Shown here piece after piece: positions 17,590-25,975 of a stretch of DNA of 64,000 nt. The notes under the pieces are model-generated. The model did not search any database. It was not told the DNA's origin and worked only from the letters and a program-made list of their open reading frames with translations. Source of the DNA: DASUPK01 sp963743575 (GTDB lineage: Bacteria; Actinomycetota; Thermoleophilia; Solirubrobacterales; 70-9); assembly GCA_963743575.1 (NCBI GenBank), contig CAVUQC010000007.1:434001-498000 (forward strand), given 5' to 3'. Position 1 is the first letter of the stretch. Each line of letters opens with the position of its first letter. The position numbers and the translations under genes are program-made.

Positions 17590-18813
17590 TCAGTTCACTC
17601 CGAGGCGCTCGGCATCGGCCTCGGTGGCCTCCACGCGCGTGGAGGTCCCCTCCTGGCCCTCGGCCTCGCCGGCAGATTCCCTGTAGCGGGGATCTTCGCT
17701 CTCCTCGGCGATCAGCTTGTCGATCAGCCGGCGGGCCCACATCGCCCCGCCGTCGATGTTGAGGTTGTAGAACTGCTTGTCCGGGTGGTCGTCGACGCCG
17801 CGCTGCTGCGCTGCGAGGACCACCTCGTCCTCACCGAAGACGCCGGCGACACCGTCTCGGATGATCGTGGTGTAGCGCTGGTCCTCGAGCTTGTAGTTCC
17901 GGACGAAGGCCCAGAAGTAGTGGCAGGTCCTCTCCGTCTCCGGGGTCATGGTGTTGAGCACGTAGCCGTTCACCCCCTGCGACCGGTCCCCGTCGGGAGC
18001 TCCTGTGCCGTGAGGGGCCACGCCCACATCGATCGCGATCGTGCTGGGCGCCTCGAAGTGGATGATCTGCCAGCGGTCGACGTTGGGGACCTCGGCCGGC
18101 TCTCTCTCCATCTTCCACCCGAGCTGCATCCTCCAGAATGGCGGCGGCTCGACGTCGGTCATCCAGCGGGTCACCGTCGCGGAATTAGGGCCGTGGGTGA
18201 CCTCGAAGGGCACCTCGGTGATCGATCGCTGGCCGATGCTCGCGCCGTGCACGAAGGTCTCGTGCGTGAGGTCCATCAGGTTGTCGACGATGAGCTTGTA
18301 GCCGCACTCGAGGTGGATCAGCTTGCCGTCTCCGGCCCACTGCGGATCGTCGTTCCAGTGCATGTCGGGGATCAGGTCGGGATCGGCGAGGGCCGGATCT
18401 CCCGTCCAGACCCAGACGAAGCGGTGTCGCTCCTCCACCGGATAGCGGCGCACCCGGGCGGCCGGATTGATCGTCTTCTGCGAGGGCATGAAGACGCAGC
18501 GCCCCTCCGGGTTGTAGACGAGCCCGTGATACCCGCAGGCGACGTTGTCCCCCTCGATCTTGCCCTCGGAGAGGGGCATGAGCCGATGCCAGCAGGCGTT
18601 CTCCAGCGCGACCGGCTCACCGTTCTCCTGTCGGTACATGACGAGGCTGTGGCCGCCGATCCGGCGGCCGAGCAGCTCGCGCTTGAGCTCCACGTCGTAG
18701 GCGGCCGCGTACCAGCGGTTCTTCGGCCAGTCCGCGAGCTTGAAGGTGTCGGGAACCTCGCTGATGTCGCCGTTCGGGCTTTCGTTGGTGGTGCTTCCGT
18801 TGGTGGTGCTCAT
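17590..18813 (-). CDS. vanA: VanA-like Rieske non-haem iron oxygenase
   Basis: A 407-aa oxygenase. The N-terminal Rieske domain has Cys-x-His (CWH) and Cys-x2-His (CGYH). The catalytic domain carries the bridging Asp and two histidine iron ligands in NLMDLTHETFVH and a C-terminal acidic ligand region (GEDEVVLAAQQ). This resembles vanillate and dicamba O-demethylases, which oxidise an aryl methoxy group and release formaldehyde. AGGAGG lies seven bases before the ATG. With the reductase it makes a two-component monooxygenase. In this operon the substrate may be a methoxylated phenol or its phosphate (inference). Confidence 0.88.
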   Translation of the reverse strand: MSTTNGSTTNESPNGDISEVPDTFKLADWPKNRWYAAAYDVELKRELLGRRIGGHSLVMYRQENGEPVALENACWHRLMPLSEGKIEGDNVACGYHGLVYNPEGRCVFMPSQKTINPAARVRRYPVEERHRFVWVWTGDPALADPDLIPDMHWNDDPQWAGDGKLIHLECGYKLIVDNLMDLTHETFVHGASIGQRSITEVPFEVTHGPNSATVTRWMTDVEPPPFWRMQLGWKMEREPAEVPNVDRWQIIHFEAPSTIAIDVGVAPHGTGAPDGDRSQGVNGYVLNTMTPETERTCHYFWAFVRNYKLEDQRYTTIIRDGVAGVFGEDEVVLAAQQRGVDDHPDKQFYNLNIDGGAMWARRLIDKLIAEESEDPRYRESAGEAEGQEGTSTRVEATEADAERLGVN

Positions 18814-18829
18814 CTCGCTTCCTCCTTGC

Positions 18830-19315
18830 TCACGCTTGTCTCGCGGCGGGTGCGCCGACCTCACCGAGGGCCTCGAGCAGCAGCCGGTCGTGCTCGTCGG
18901 GCTTCACGTCGGGGAAGACGGTCGCGATCCGGCCGTCGGGATCGATCAGCACACTCGAGCGGCGGTTGCCCCAGACCTTCAGGTCGCCGAACTGCAGCTC
19001 GTCCCAGACGCCGTAGGCGTCTGCAACCTCGTGGCCCTCGTCCGAGAGCAGCCTGAAAGCCAGGCCATGCTTGTCCGCGAAGGCCCGCAGCTCTTCGACC
19101 GGATCGGGCGAGATGCCGAGGACCACCGCGTTCGCCGCCTCGTAATCGGCGGAGTGATCGCGCACACCGCAGGCCTGCGCCGTACAGCCTGGCGTGTCGG
19201 CCTTTGGGTAGAAATAGAGGGCCACCCAGCGCCCGCGGAACGAGGAGAGGCTGACCGGCTCGCCATCCTGGTCAGAGAGCGTGAAGTCAGGGGCTCGGCC
19301 ACCCGCGTCGATCAT
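18830..19315 (-). CDS. bcp: Bcp-type thiol peroxidase (peroxiredoxin)
   Basis: A 161-aa peroxiredoxin of the BCP/PrxQ class with peroxidatic Cys44 and resolving Cys49 in DTPGCTAQACG, the five-residue spacing typical of atypical 2-Cys PrxQ. It reduces peroxides with thioredoxin. It is the first gene of the large minus-strand operon, 16 nt upstream of the Rieske gene, and AGGAGG precedes its ATG. A likely job is to remove H2O2 from uncoupled oxygenase turnover or from the GMC oxidase. Confidence 0.92.
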   Translation of the reverse strand: MIDAGGRAPDFTLSDQDGEPVSLSSFRGRWVALYFYPKADTPGCTAQACGVRDHSADYEAANAVVLGISPDPVEELRAFADKHGLAFRLLSDEGHEVADAYGVWDELQFGDLKVWGNRRSSVLIDPDGRIATVFPDVKPDEHDRLLLEALGEVGAPAARQA

Positions 19316-19361
19316 CTCTTCCTCCTCGAATCGCTTGCACTGCGGCACTCCAGGCACAAAC

Positions 19362-19369
19362 TGTATACA
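19362..19369. promoter_or_regulatory. TGTATACA palindrome between bcp operon and purU
   Basis: An 8-bp perfect palindrome in the 68-bp gap between the divergent bcp and purU genes. The same octamer is the core of a 20-bp palindrome 75 bp away. The pair may be operators of one regulator controlling both directions. TATACA could also serve as the purU -10, 14 nt from its ATG. Confidence 0.45.
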
Positions 19370-19383
19370 ACTTCACACCCTGA

Positions 19384-20292
19384 ATGACTACCCCAGGCGA
19401 GAATCGCCAATCGGATTCGCCCCAGGACGGCCGTTCTGTATACAGAACGGCCCGCCTGCTGATCTCCTGCCCCGACCGGCCCGGGATCGTGGCCGCCGTC
19501 TCGAGCTTCCTCTTCGAGCACGGAGCCAACATCGTCTCGTCGGACCAGCACTCGACCGACCCCGAGGGCGGCCGGTTCTTCATGCGCATGGAGTTCTCGA
19601 CCGCCGACATGGACCTGGAGCGCGACCAGCTCGAGGCGGCCTTCGATCGGGAGATCGCTGACCGCTTCGAGATGCGGTGGCGCATGTCTCATCCGGGCGA
19701 TCGGAAGCGGATGGCGATCCTCGTCTCACGCTACGAGCACTGCGTCCTCGACCTGCTCTGGCGCTGGCGGCGGGGATCGCTCGATGCCGACGTCGTGCTG
19801 GTCGCCTCGAACCACCCGGACCTTGAGGACGACGTCCGCTCCTTCGGGGTCACCTTCCACCACGTGCCCGTGCCGCCCGGTGACAAGCCACAGGCGGAGG
19901 AGACCCTGCTCGAGCTGCTCGTCGGGGAGGTCGACGTGGTGGTGCTCGCCCGCTACATGCAGATTCTCTCCGGCGGATTCCTCGACCGGCTCGGGGTACC
20001 GCTGATCAACATCCATCACTCGTTCCTTCCGGCCTTCGCCGGTCCGGACCCGCATCGGGAGGCCTACGAGACGGGCGTCAAGATCATCGGCGCCACGGCC
20101 CACTACGTTGTCGAGCAGCTCGATGCAGGACCGATCATCGAGCAGGACACGGCGAGGGTCACCCATCGTGACTCGGTTGCGGATCTGACCCGGCTGGGGG
20201 AGGACATCGAGCGCACGGTGTTGGCGCGCGCGGTCGCCCTGCACCTCACGGACCGCACGCTGGTCCACGCGAACAAGACCATCGTCTTCTAG
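19384..20292 (+). CDS. purU: formyltetrahydrofolate deformylase
   Basis: A 302-aa PurU: N-terminal ACT domain (about 23-95, LLISCPDRPGIVAAVSSF) and C-terminal formyltransferase-like hydrolase domain with NIHHSFLPAFAG, the active-site Asn-His, and the downstream Asp region (VEQLDAGPIIEQD). It hydrolyses 10-formyl-THF to formate and THF. Divergent from an operon with an O-demethylase-type Rieske pair, it may drain the one-carbon unit after formaldehyde is loaded on folate. No Shine-Dalgarno is visible. The stop interlocks with that of the convergent cyclase gene through CTAG. Confidence 0.94.
   Translation: MTTPGENRQSDSPQDGRSVYRTARLLISCPDRPGIVAAVSSFLFEHGANIVSSDQHSTDPEGGRFFMRMEFSTADMDLERDQLEAAFDREIADRFEMRWRMSHPGDRKRMAILVSRYEHCVLDLLWRWRRGSLDADVVLVASNHPDLEDDVRSFGVTFHHVPVPPGDKPQAEETLLELLVGEVDVVVLARYMQILSGGFLDRLGVPLINIHHSFLPAFAGPDPHREAYETGVKIIGATAHYVVEQLDAGPIIEQDTARVTHRDSVADLTRLGEDIERTVLARAVALHLTDRTLVHANKTIVF
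19431..19450. promoter_or_regulatory. perfect 20-bp palindrome inside the start of purU
   Basis: CCGTTCTGTATACAGAACGG is a perfect 20-bp inverted repeat covering about codons 16-22 of purU, ahead of the conserved ACT-domain sequence. It has the look of a dimeric repressor site, with the same TGTATACA core as the site at 19362. Reading it only as codons (R-S-V-Y-R-T) would not require this symmetry. Confidence 0.55.
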
Positions 20293-23200
20293 GCGGTGAC
20301 GCGCGCGCCGGCGGGCAGCCGGTAGACGAGTTGCCGATCCGGAAATCCCTTCAACGCGAGCCACTCTTCTCTCACGGCCAGGTTGCGTTCGGCCAGCCAC
20401 GGCGCGAGCCTGCGGTGCGCCTCGTCGCTCAGCAGGATCTCCCCCGGCCCCGCGGCGGCCTGCAGCCGCGCGGCGAGGTTCGTCGCCTCGCCGCTGACGG
20501 CGATGTTCTCGTCCGAGACGCCTCTCGCCAGTATTCCCGGCCCCACGGAGATCCCGACCCCCACGGGCAGGTCAATCGACTCCGCCCTGTCGCGGAGCGC
20601 GACCGCCGCCTCCATGGCGTCGGCTGTGTGGTCCATCCGGTTGCCGGAGGCGTTGAACGTCGCCATCACCGCGTCTCCTGCGAACTTGTCGATGATCCCC
20701 TGGCGCCGCTCCACCGCCACTCGCGCCAGCCGGTAGAGCATCCGCATTCGCTCGGTGAGCGCCTCGGGAGGCAGGCTCGAGCTGAGCTCCGAATAGCCGC
20801 GGACGTCGGCGAACAGGGAGGTCACGAGACGCTCGCCGTGCGGCACGACCGGTTCGGCGGACGTATCGGCCACCACCTCGGGCGCGGGCGGCACCTCCAC
20901 TCCGAGGCCGGTCGCCTCCCTCCGAGCCTCGCGGGCTATCAGCAGCCCTCCGGTTTGCTCCGCCTCCCCGACGATCGCTCGCAATTCGCCCGCGGCCTCC
21001 GCCGCGCGTCCGGCGGCGGCCCATGCCCTCGCGCGCTCGATTCTGGCGCGCAGCCCGACGAGCGGATACCCGTTCTCGGCGGCGGCGCCCACGATGACAT
21101 CGAAGCTCGAAGCGGCCCGCTCGGCGTCGCCGCGCGCCAGTGCAAGCAGCCCCTCGATCTCGTCCAGGTAGGCGGCGCCGGCCTCGGTGGGATGTGCCCG
21201 CGCGGCGGCGGCGAGGATCTCCACCCGCTCGTGATGGCCGAGAGCCGACAGCACCTGGGCCGCCAGCGCCAGCGTCTCCCGGTACGTCGCGAGGCTCTCC
21301 GCTTTCTCCACGATCTCCTCGGCGACCTCCAACGCGTCCTCGGGCCGCCCGGCGCTCTCAGCCACCCTGATCCGGGCGGCGGCGTCGTAGATGATGTCCT
21401 GGAGCTCCGTCCTCGTCGAGACCGGAGGCAGCACGGCGGCGGCGGCCTCGCCTCGGTCGAGCTCGGCCAGGATCTGCGCGGTCTGGATGTGTGCCCTCCA
21501 TTCCATCTTTCCGAAGCCAAGTCGGCCGTGGTGGCGGCCGGCGGCCTCGCCGTCGGCGAGCGCACTCTCCAGGTCTCCGCGGGTGGTCGCGATGTAGCAG
21601 CGGCAGAGGAGATCGCCGGAGCGCCGGCCGAACCGGGCGTAGAACGGCAGCGACTCGAGTCGCTCCAGCCAGTCCTCGAGCTCCGGCAGCATCATGTGGG
21701 TGCGGGTCCAGATGTTGTTCCAGGCCGTGTTGCTCGCGATCTGCGAGTAGCCCTTGTCCCGGGCTTCGCTGAAGCAGGTCTCCATCAGGGCGAGGCCGCG
21801 CGCCTGCTCGACGCCGTCGATGTAGCCGAGCGCGACGAATCCCAGCGACCAGACGCGCTCGTAGTCGGCGCCCACGTGCTCCGCGATCTCGACCGCGCGC
21901 TTGGCCGATTCGAGACAGCCCCGGTAGTCGAGCTCGAATGCCGCCATGCCGGCGAGACGCTGGTGGGCCATGGCCAGATCGGCTGAGGGTCCGGCGGGCG
22001 CAAGCACAGCGAGGGCGCGCTCGTACTCCGTGCGGGCGGCATCGGGGCGCTCGGACTCCCAGTGGCAGCGGCCGAGGATGAGGCGGTGGTGCGAAGCCTC
22101 GAGCCCCTCCCCCTGGTCCTCCAGCACCTCGATGCCTGAGGTCAGATAGCCGACGGCCGTCGCCGGCTCGCCGTTGCGCTGATGGTCGCTCCCGATCCGG
22201 CAGAGCATGCGTGCGTTCTCGAGCGGGTCCGTGACGTAGGGCAGCGCCCGTTCCAGAATTGAGACCGCCTCGCCGAATGCGAGCGTGGCCTCCGCCTCCT
22301 CCGCGCTTCTCAGGCAGGCGGGCACGGCCTCCTCGAAGCGAGCCGCACCGAGCAGATGGTTGGCAAGCTCGACGGGATGGGCATCGGCGCTCCCGGCCAG
22401 GGCATCGGCCGCTCGCGAATGAATCGCCTGGCGACGCGGCGTCACCGTCTCGGCGTAGATCGCCTCCTGGGTCAACGCGTGCCGCCAGCGGTAGCGACCC
22501 GGCCTCGAGGGATCCTCCTCCAGCAGCTGCTGGGCGATGGCGGCTTCGAGGGCCGCGTGAACCACCTTCTCCGGCTCGCCCGAAACCGCGAGCAGCGTCG
22601 TCGCATCGAAGCTCCGGCCGAGGATCGCCGCCGTCTCCAGCACCGCCACCTGGTCGTCCGGGAGGCGCTGAACGCGGAGCAGGATCGCGTGACGCACGGT
22701 CTCCGGTAGTGGCGTGCCACTCAGCTCCCGGGCAGCGCCCGGCCTGTCGGCCGCGTCGACCACCTCGCGGAGCATCTCCTCGAGCACGAAGGGATTGCCC
22801 CGGCTGCGCTCCACCATGAGAGCGCGCAGCTCGGAGTCGACCGCCTCCGCTCCGAGGGTGGCCGCGAGCATCTCGCCGACGCCGTCGGCCGAGAGGGTCT
22901 CCAGCTCGACGACGTCGGCCACCCCCGACCGCCGCCAGCCCTGGAGCACCGGCATCAGCGGGTGTCGGCGGTTGAGCTCGTCCCGCCGGTAGGTGACGAG
23001 GATCAGGGACGGGAGATCGGTGAGGCGGCGGGCGAGGTAGTCGAGCAGCTCCCTGGTGGACGCATCCGCCCAGTGGACGTCCTCGATCACCAGCAGAAGG
23101 GTGCTCTCACGGGCCGGCAGCGCGAGCAGCGAGACGACCGCCTCGAACAGCCGCAGCTTGGCCTGGCCGGGATCGGGTGACTGGTCCCGGGTTGCTCGGG

Positions 23201-23549
23201 ACATCAGCCGCGGAAAGATCTGCGCGAGATCCGCAACACCGGGTCCCAGCTCGTCGCTGAGCCGATCGGTGTCGGCCGCGTCGAGGTAGTTCCCGATCGC
23301 CTCGAGGAACGGCAGGTACGGCAGCGTGAGCTCCGCGTCGCTGCAGGCTCCCGCGAGAACCGTGCATCCCAGCTCGCGAGCCTCCCCCGCAAGCTCGCGC
23401 GCGAGCCTGGTCTTGCCGATTCCGGCCTCGCCGGCGAGCGCGACGAAGCCGCTCTCGCCGCGGCGCGCGGCCAGCAGCGCGTCCTCCAGGACGGCCAGCT
23501 CGTCGTCGCGACGGATCAGGACCGGACAGAGGGCGTTCGTCGCAGCCAC
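20289..23549 (-). CDS. AAA-type ATPase with TPR-like region and C-terminal class III nucleotide cyclase
   Basis: A 1086-aa signalling protein. Walker A is GEAGIGKT (40-47) and Walker B is LLLVIEDVHWAD near 150-160, the LuxR/MalT-type STAND ATPase arrangement. A long helical repeat region follows (about 400-860). The last ~200 residues form a class III adenylate/guanylate cyclase homology domain with the metal Asp in FADVRGYS, the Lys and second Asp in DKFAGDAV, and Asn and Arg in ATNLAARL. All catalytic positions I can recognise are intact. In many actinobacterial relatives the cyclase is N-terminal; here it is C-terminal and no HTH is present. GTG start. Confidence 0.85.
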   Translation of the reverse strand: MAATNALCPVLIRRDDELAVLEDALLAARRGESGFVALAGEAGIGKTRLARELAGEARELGCTVLAGACSDAELTLPYLPFLEAIGNYLDAADTDRLSDELGPGVADLAQIFPRLMSRATRDQSPDPGQAKLRLFEAVVSLLALPARESTLLLVIEDVHWADASTRELLDYLARRLTDLPSLILVTYRRDELNRRHPLMPVLQGWRRSGVADVVELETLSADGVGEMLAATLGAEAVDSELRALMVERSRGNPFVLEEMLREVVDAADRPGAARELSGTPLPETVRHAILLRVQRLPDDQVAVLETAAILGRSFDATTLLAVSGEPEKVVHAALEAAIAQQLLEEDPSRPGRYRWRHALTQEAIYAETVTPRRQAIHSRAADALAGSADAHPVELANHLLGAARFEEAVPACLRSAEEAEATLAFGEAVSILERALPYVTDPLENARMLCRIGSDHQRNGEPATAVGYLTSGIEVLEDQGEGLEASHHRLILGRCHWESERPDAARTEYERALAVLAPAGPSADLAMAHQRLAGMAAFELDYRGCLESAKRAVEIAEHVGADYERVWSLGFVALGYIDGVEQARGLALMETCFSEARDKGYSQIASNTAWNNIWTRTHMMLPELEDWLERLESLPFYARFGRRSGDLLCRCYIATTRGDLESALADGEAAGRHHGRLGFGKMEWRAHIQTAQILAELDRGEAAAAVLPPVSTRTELQDIIYDAAARIRVAESAGRPEDALEVAEEIVEKAESLATYRETLALAAQVLSALGHHERVEILAAAARAHPTEAGAAYLDEIEGLLALARGDAERAASSFDVIVGAAAENGYPLVGLRARIERARAWAAAGRAAEAAGELRAIVGEAEQTGGLLIAREARREATGLGVEVPPAPEVVADTSAEPVVPHGERLVTSLFADVRGYSELSSSLPPEALTERMRMLYRLARVAVERRQGIIDKFAGDAVMATFNASGNRMDHTADAMEAAVALRDRAESIDLPVGVGISVGPGILARGVSDENIAVSGEATNLAARLQAAAGPGEILLSDEAHRRLAPWLAERNLAVREEWLALKGFPDRQLVYRLPAGARVTA

Positions 23550-23585
23550 GCGACCATTTTCGCGCAGTCGCCGGTGGGCTCGCGG

Positions 23586-25916
23586 CTAGGCCGAAACGCG
23601 TTCCGGCGTGTCGCGGCGCTCACGCCTCCGGGGCCGATCCGAGAGCTGCACGGGGGCGGCGGCCATCGCGCGCAGGCGCATGTCCGACCAGCTGACGCCC
23701 TCGCGTACCAGCGCCGGGACGCCGAGCGCGACGGCGGTGGCGATCTCGACCGCCTGAAGGATGACGCCGTACGCCAGGGCGTCAGCGGCATTGATGCCGA
23801 AGCCCTGGTGCAGGACGCTGATGATCGCGAGCTGGAAGATGCCGATGTTGGACGGCGTGGCCGGAACGACCGCAGTGACGTTGACGGCGAACAGGCAGGC
23901 GGCAGCAGCACCGATCGCAACCTGGTGGTCAAGGCCGAGCGCCGCGAAGAGCGCCCAACAAGAGAGAAGCTGGAGGAACCAGGCGAAGAGCTGCGCGCCC
24001 GCGGCGAACGAGCCCCTCCGCGGATCGCGGAATACCGACAGGCCCTTGCGCGCCTGCTGCAGCGCGCGGCGGACCGCCTGGATCGCTCGCGCTATCCGGC
24101 CCTGGCCGTTCACCTTGACCACCGACGGTGCCATCAGCACCGCCAGCAGGACCAGCAGGGGGGCAGTCGAGACGATGAACAGCTTCTGAGTGCTCGCCTG
24201 GAAGAGGTCGGTCGTCGAGACGATGATCCCGCCGAGGAGCACCAGAGCCAGGATGTTGAGCGCCGTCTGTGAGACGAGCGTGCCGATCAGGACCGGGAAG
24301 GTCTCGCGTATGCGCCCGATGTGCCGCGATAGGACCATCGCCCTGGCGGGCTCGCCGAGGCGTGCCGGCAAGGTCGCGGACATCAGGACCCCGATCATCG
24401 TCGCGGAGGTCACGTCACGACGGCGGACGTGGTAGCGCGGGAGGGCCGCACGGGCGATCGCGACCCAGGAGGCGGCGCGAGCGAACATCGCGCCGACCAT
24501 CAGGGCGCACGCAACCAGCACCCATTTGAGATCCGAGTCGATGATGTTGCTGGCGACCTGGTCGACGCCGATGCGCCGGGCCGCCAGGGCCGTCAGGCCG
24601 AGGCCGAGCACGCTGGCAACGGCGACACCCGCCTTGCGGGCCACTCGCTTGCCGCGCCCGCGCGTGTCGTGGGCAGCAGGCTCCAGGGAGGGCAGCCGCT
24701 TCGCGGGACGCTTCGGGCCACCATCGATTCGCACCATCCCGGATCGCCGTGCGTAGGCCTCCGGAGGCCAGATCGCGGCAGGTGCGGGCTCGATGGCACG
24801 CTCGTAGACCCCGGTGACCTCATCGGCGATCCGCGGCCAGGCGTAGCGCTCGGCGCTGCGGCGGCCAGCCTCGCCCATCGCGCGGATCCGCTCGGGCTCG
24901 TGCGCCAGCAGCTGGAGCTCCTCGGCGAGCGCCTGCGGGTCGGCCGGGGGCACCAGGATGCCGTCGACGCCGTTAGTGACGACGTCGCTGTAGCCTGCGA
25001 TCGCGGAGGCGACGACGCCGGTCCCGGCCGCCATCGCCTCGATCAACACCATGCCGAAGCTCTCGCCGGCCAGGGATGGCGCGCAGAGCAGATCGGCCTC
25101 GCCGAGCTGGCGCCACAGAATCGAGTCCGAGACCTTGCCGAGCACGTCGATGTGGTTCATCACGTCCGGGTCGCTGACCCGGCGGGAGATCTCCTCCGGA
25201 TCGGCACCGACAACCGTCAGCCGCGAAGGCACGTGCTCGACCAGCGCCTGGAACGCGGCGAGCAGCACGGGAAGGCCCTTGCGCTCCTCCGCGCGGCCCA
25301 CGAAGAGCAGCCGAAGCTCATCGCTCGGCGCCTTCGGCCCCAGCGGCGCGGACTCGATGTCGACGCCGTTAGGGATGATCGTGTACTCGCCGCCGAACCA
25401 GCGGCGCCCGGTCCAGGCAGCTGCCTCGGATACCGCGATCCGGGCTGCAAGCTGGTTGAAGCGGCGGCGGGCGCCGAGCAGGGACGCGGTGTGATTCGGG
25501 AAGGCGCTGGTCGAGTACGCGTGGAACGTGCCGACGACGGGCGCTCCGCGGAAGACCATCGTGTCCCAGCCGACGAGCGGCGCGAGCGGCTCGTGAACGT
25601 GCACGATGTCGTAGTTCCCGGTCCGCAGTTCGCGGCGCAGCTTGACCGGGCCATCCGGGAAGACGGAGAGGTTGGAGACGGCGCCGTTCGCCCCGACGCC
25701 GACCGTGCGCCCCAGCGGAACGAGGTAGTCGGGCGCCTCCCGCAGCTCGGGTTGGGAGCGGTGCAGGCGGCTGCTGATGCGGTCCGGCGGGTCCCACGGA
25801 GCCAACACGCGAACGTGATCTCCCCGGGCGATGAACTGCTCCGCCAGCGCCTCAACGTGCCTGTTCACGCCTCCCTGATAAGTCCAGGAATAGGGCGATA
25901 CAAGCGCAATGCGCAT
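23586..25916 (-). CDS. GT4 glycosyltransferase fused to a UPF0104/LPG-synthase-type membrane domain
   Basis: A 776-aa fusion. Residues about 1-380 are a GT-B family 4 glycosyltransferase like PimA/PimB (RIALVSPYSWTYQGGVNRHVE, GRAEERKGLP, AGESFGMVLIEAMAAGTGVVAS). After a basic linker, residues about 455-760 have around seven hydrophobic segments with the pattern of lysylphosphatidylglycerol synthase transmembrane/UPF0104 (YbhN) proteins (SATLPARLGEPARAMVL, VVPATPSNIGIFQ). The product may glycosylate a lipid and move or anchor it in the membrane. The frame is continuous, so the fusion looks real. ATG at 25916 chosen because MRIALVSPYSW is the conserved start. Confidence 0.85.
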   Translation of the reverse strand: MRIALVSPYSWTYQGGVNRHVEALAEQFIARGDHVRVLAPWDPPDRISSRLHRSQPELREAPDYLVPLGRTVGVGANGAVSNLSVFPDGPVKLRRELRTGNYDIVHVHEPLAPLVGWDTMVFRGAPVVGTFHAYSTSAFPNHTASLLGARRRFNQLAARIAVSEAAAWTGRRWFGGEYTIIPNGVDIESAPLGPKAPSDELRLLFVGRAEERKGLPVLLAAFQALVEHVPSRLTVVGADPEEISRRVSDPDVMNHIDVLGKVSDSILWRQLGEADLLCAPSLAGESFGMVLIEAMAAGTGVVASAIAGYSDVVTNGVDGILVPPADPQALAEELQLLAHEPERIRAMGEAGRRSAERYAWPRIADEVTGVYERAIEPAPAAIWPPEAYARRSGMVRIDGGPKRPAKRLPSLEPAAHDTRGRGKRVARKAGVAVASVLGLGLTALAARRIGVDQVASNIIDSDLKWVLVACALMVGAMFARAASWVAIARAALPRYHVRRRDVTSATMIGVLMSATLPARLGEPARAMVLSRHIGRIRETFPVLIGTLVSQTALNILALVLLGGIIVSTTDLFQASTQKLFIVSTAPLLVLLAVLMAPSVVKVNGQGRIARAIQAVRRALQQARKGLSVFRDPRRGSFAAGAQLFAWFLQLLSCWALFAALGLDHQVAIGAAAACLFAVNVTAVVPATPSNIGIFQLAIISVLHQGFGINAADALAYGVILQAVEIATAVALGVPALVREGVSWSDMRLRAMAAAPVQLSDRPRRRERRDTPERVSA

Positions 25917-25975
25917 TGGGCCAGGGTACCGATAGTGCTGGTTGTGCTTAGTGGCGGAGGTCACACCTCATTCAC

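Noticed and set aside
20331..21986. 551-codon plus-strand frame opposite the cyclase gene
   Set aside because: It has Gly/Arg/Pro-rich composition with no motif, and lies wholly inside a well-supported gene on the other strand.
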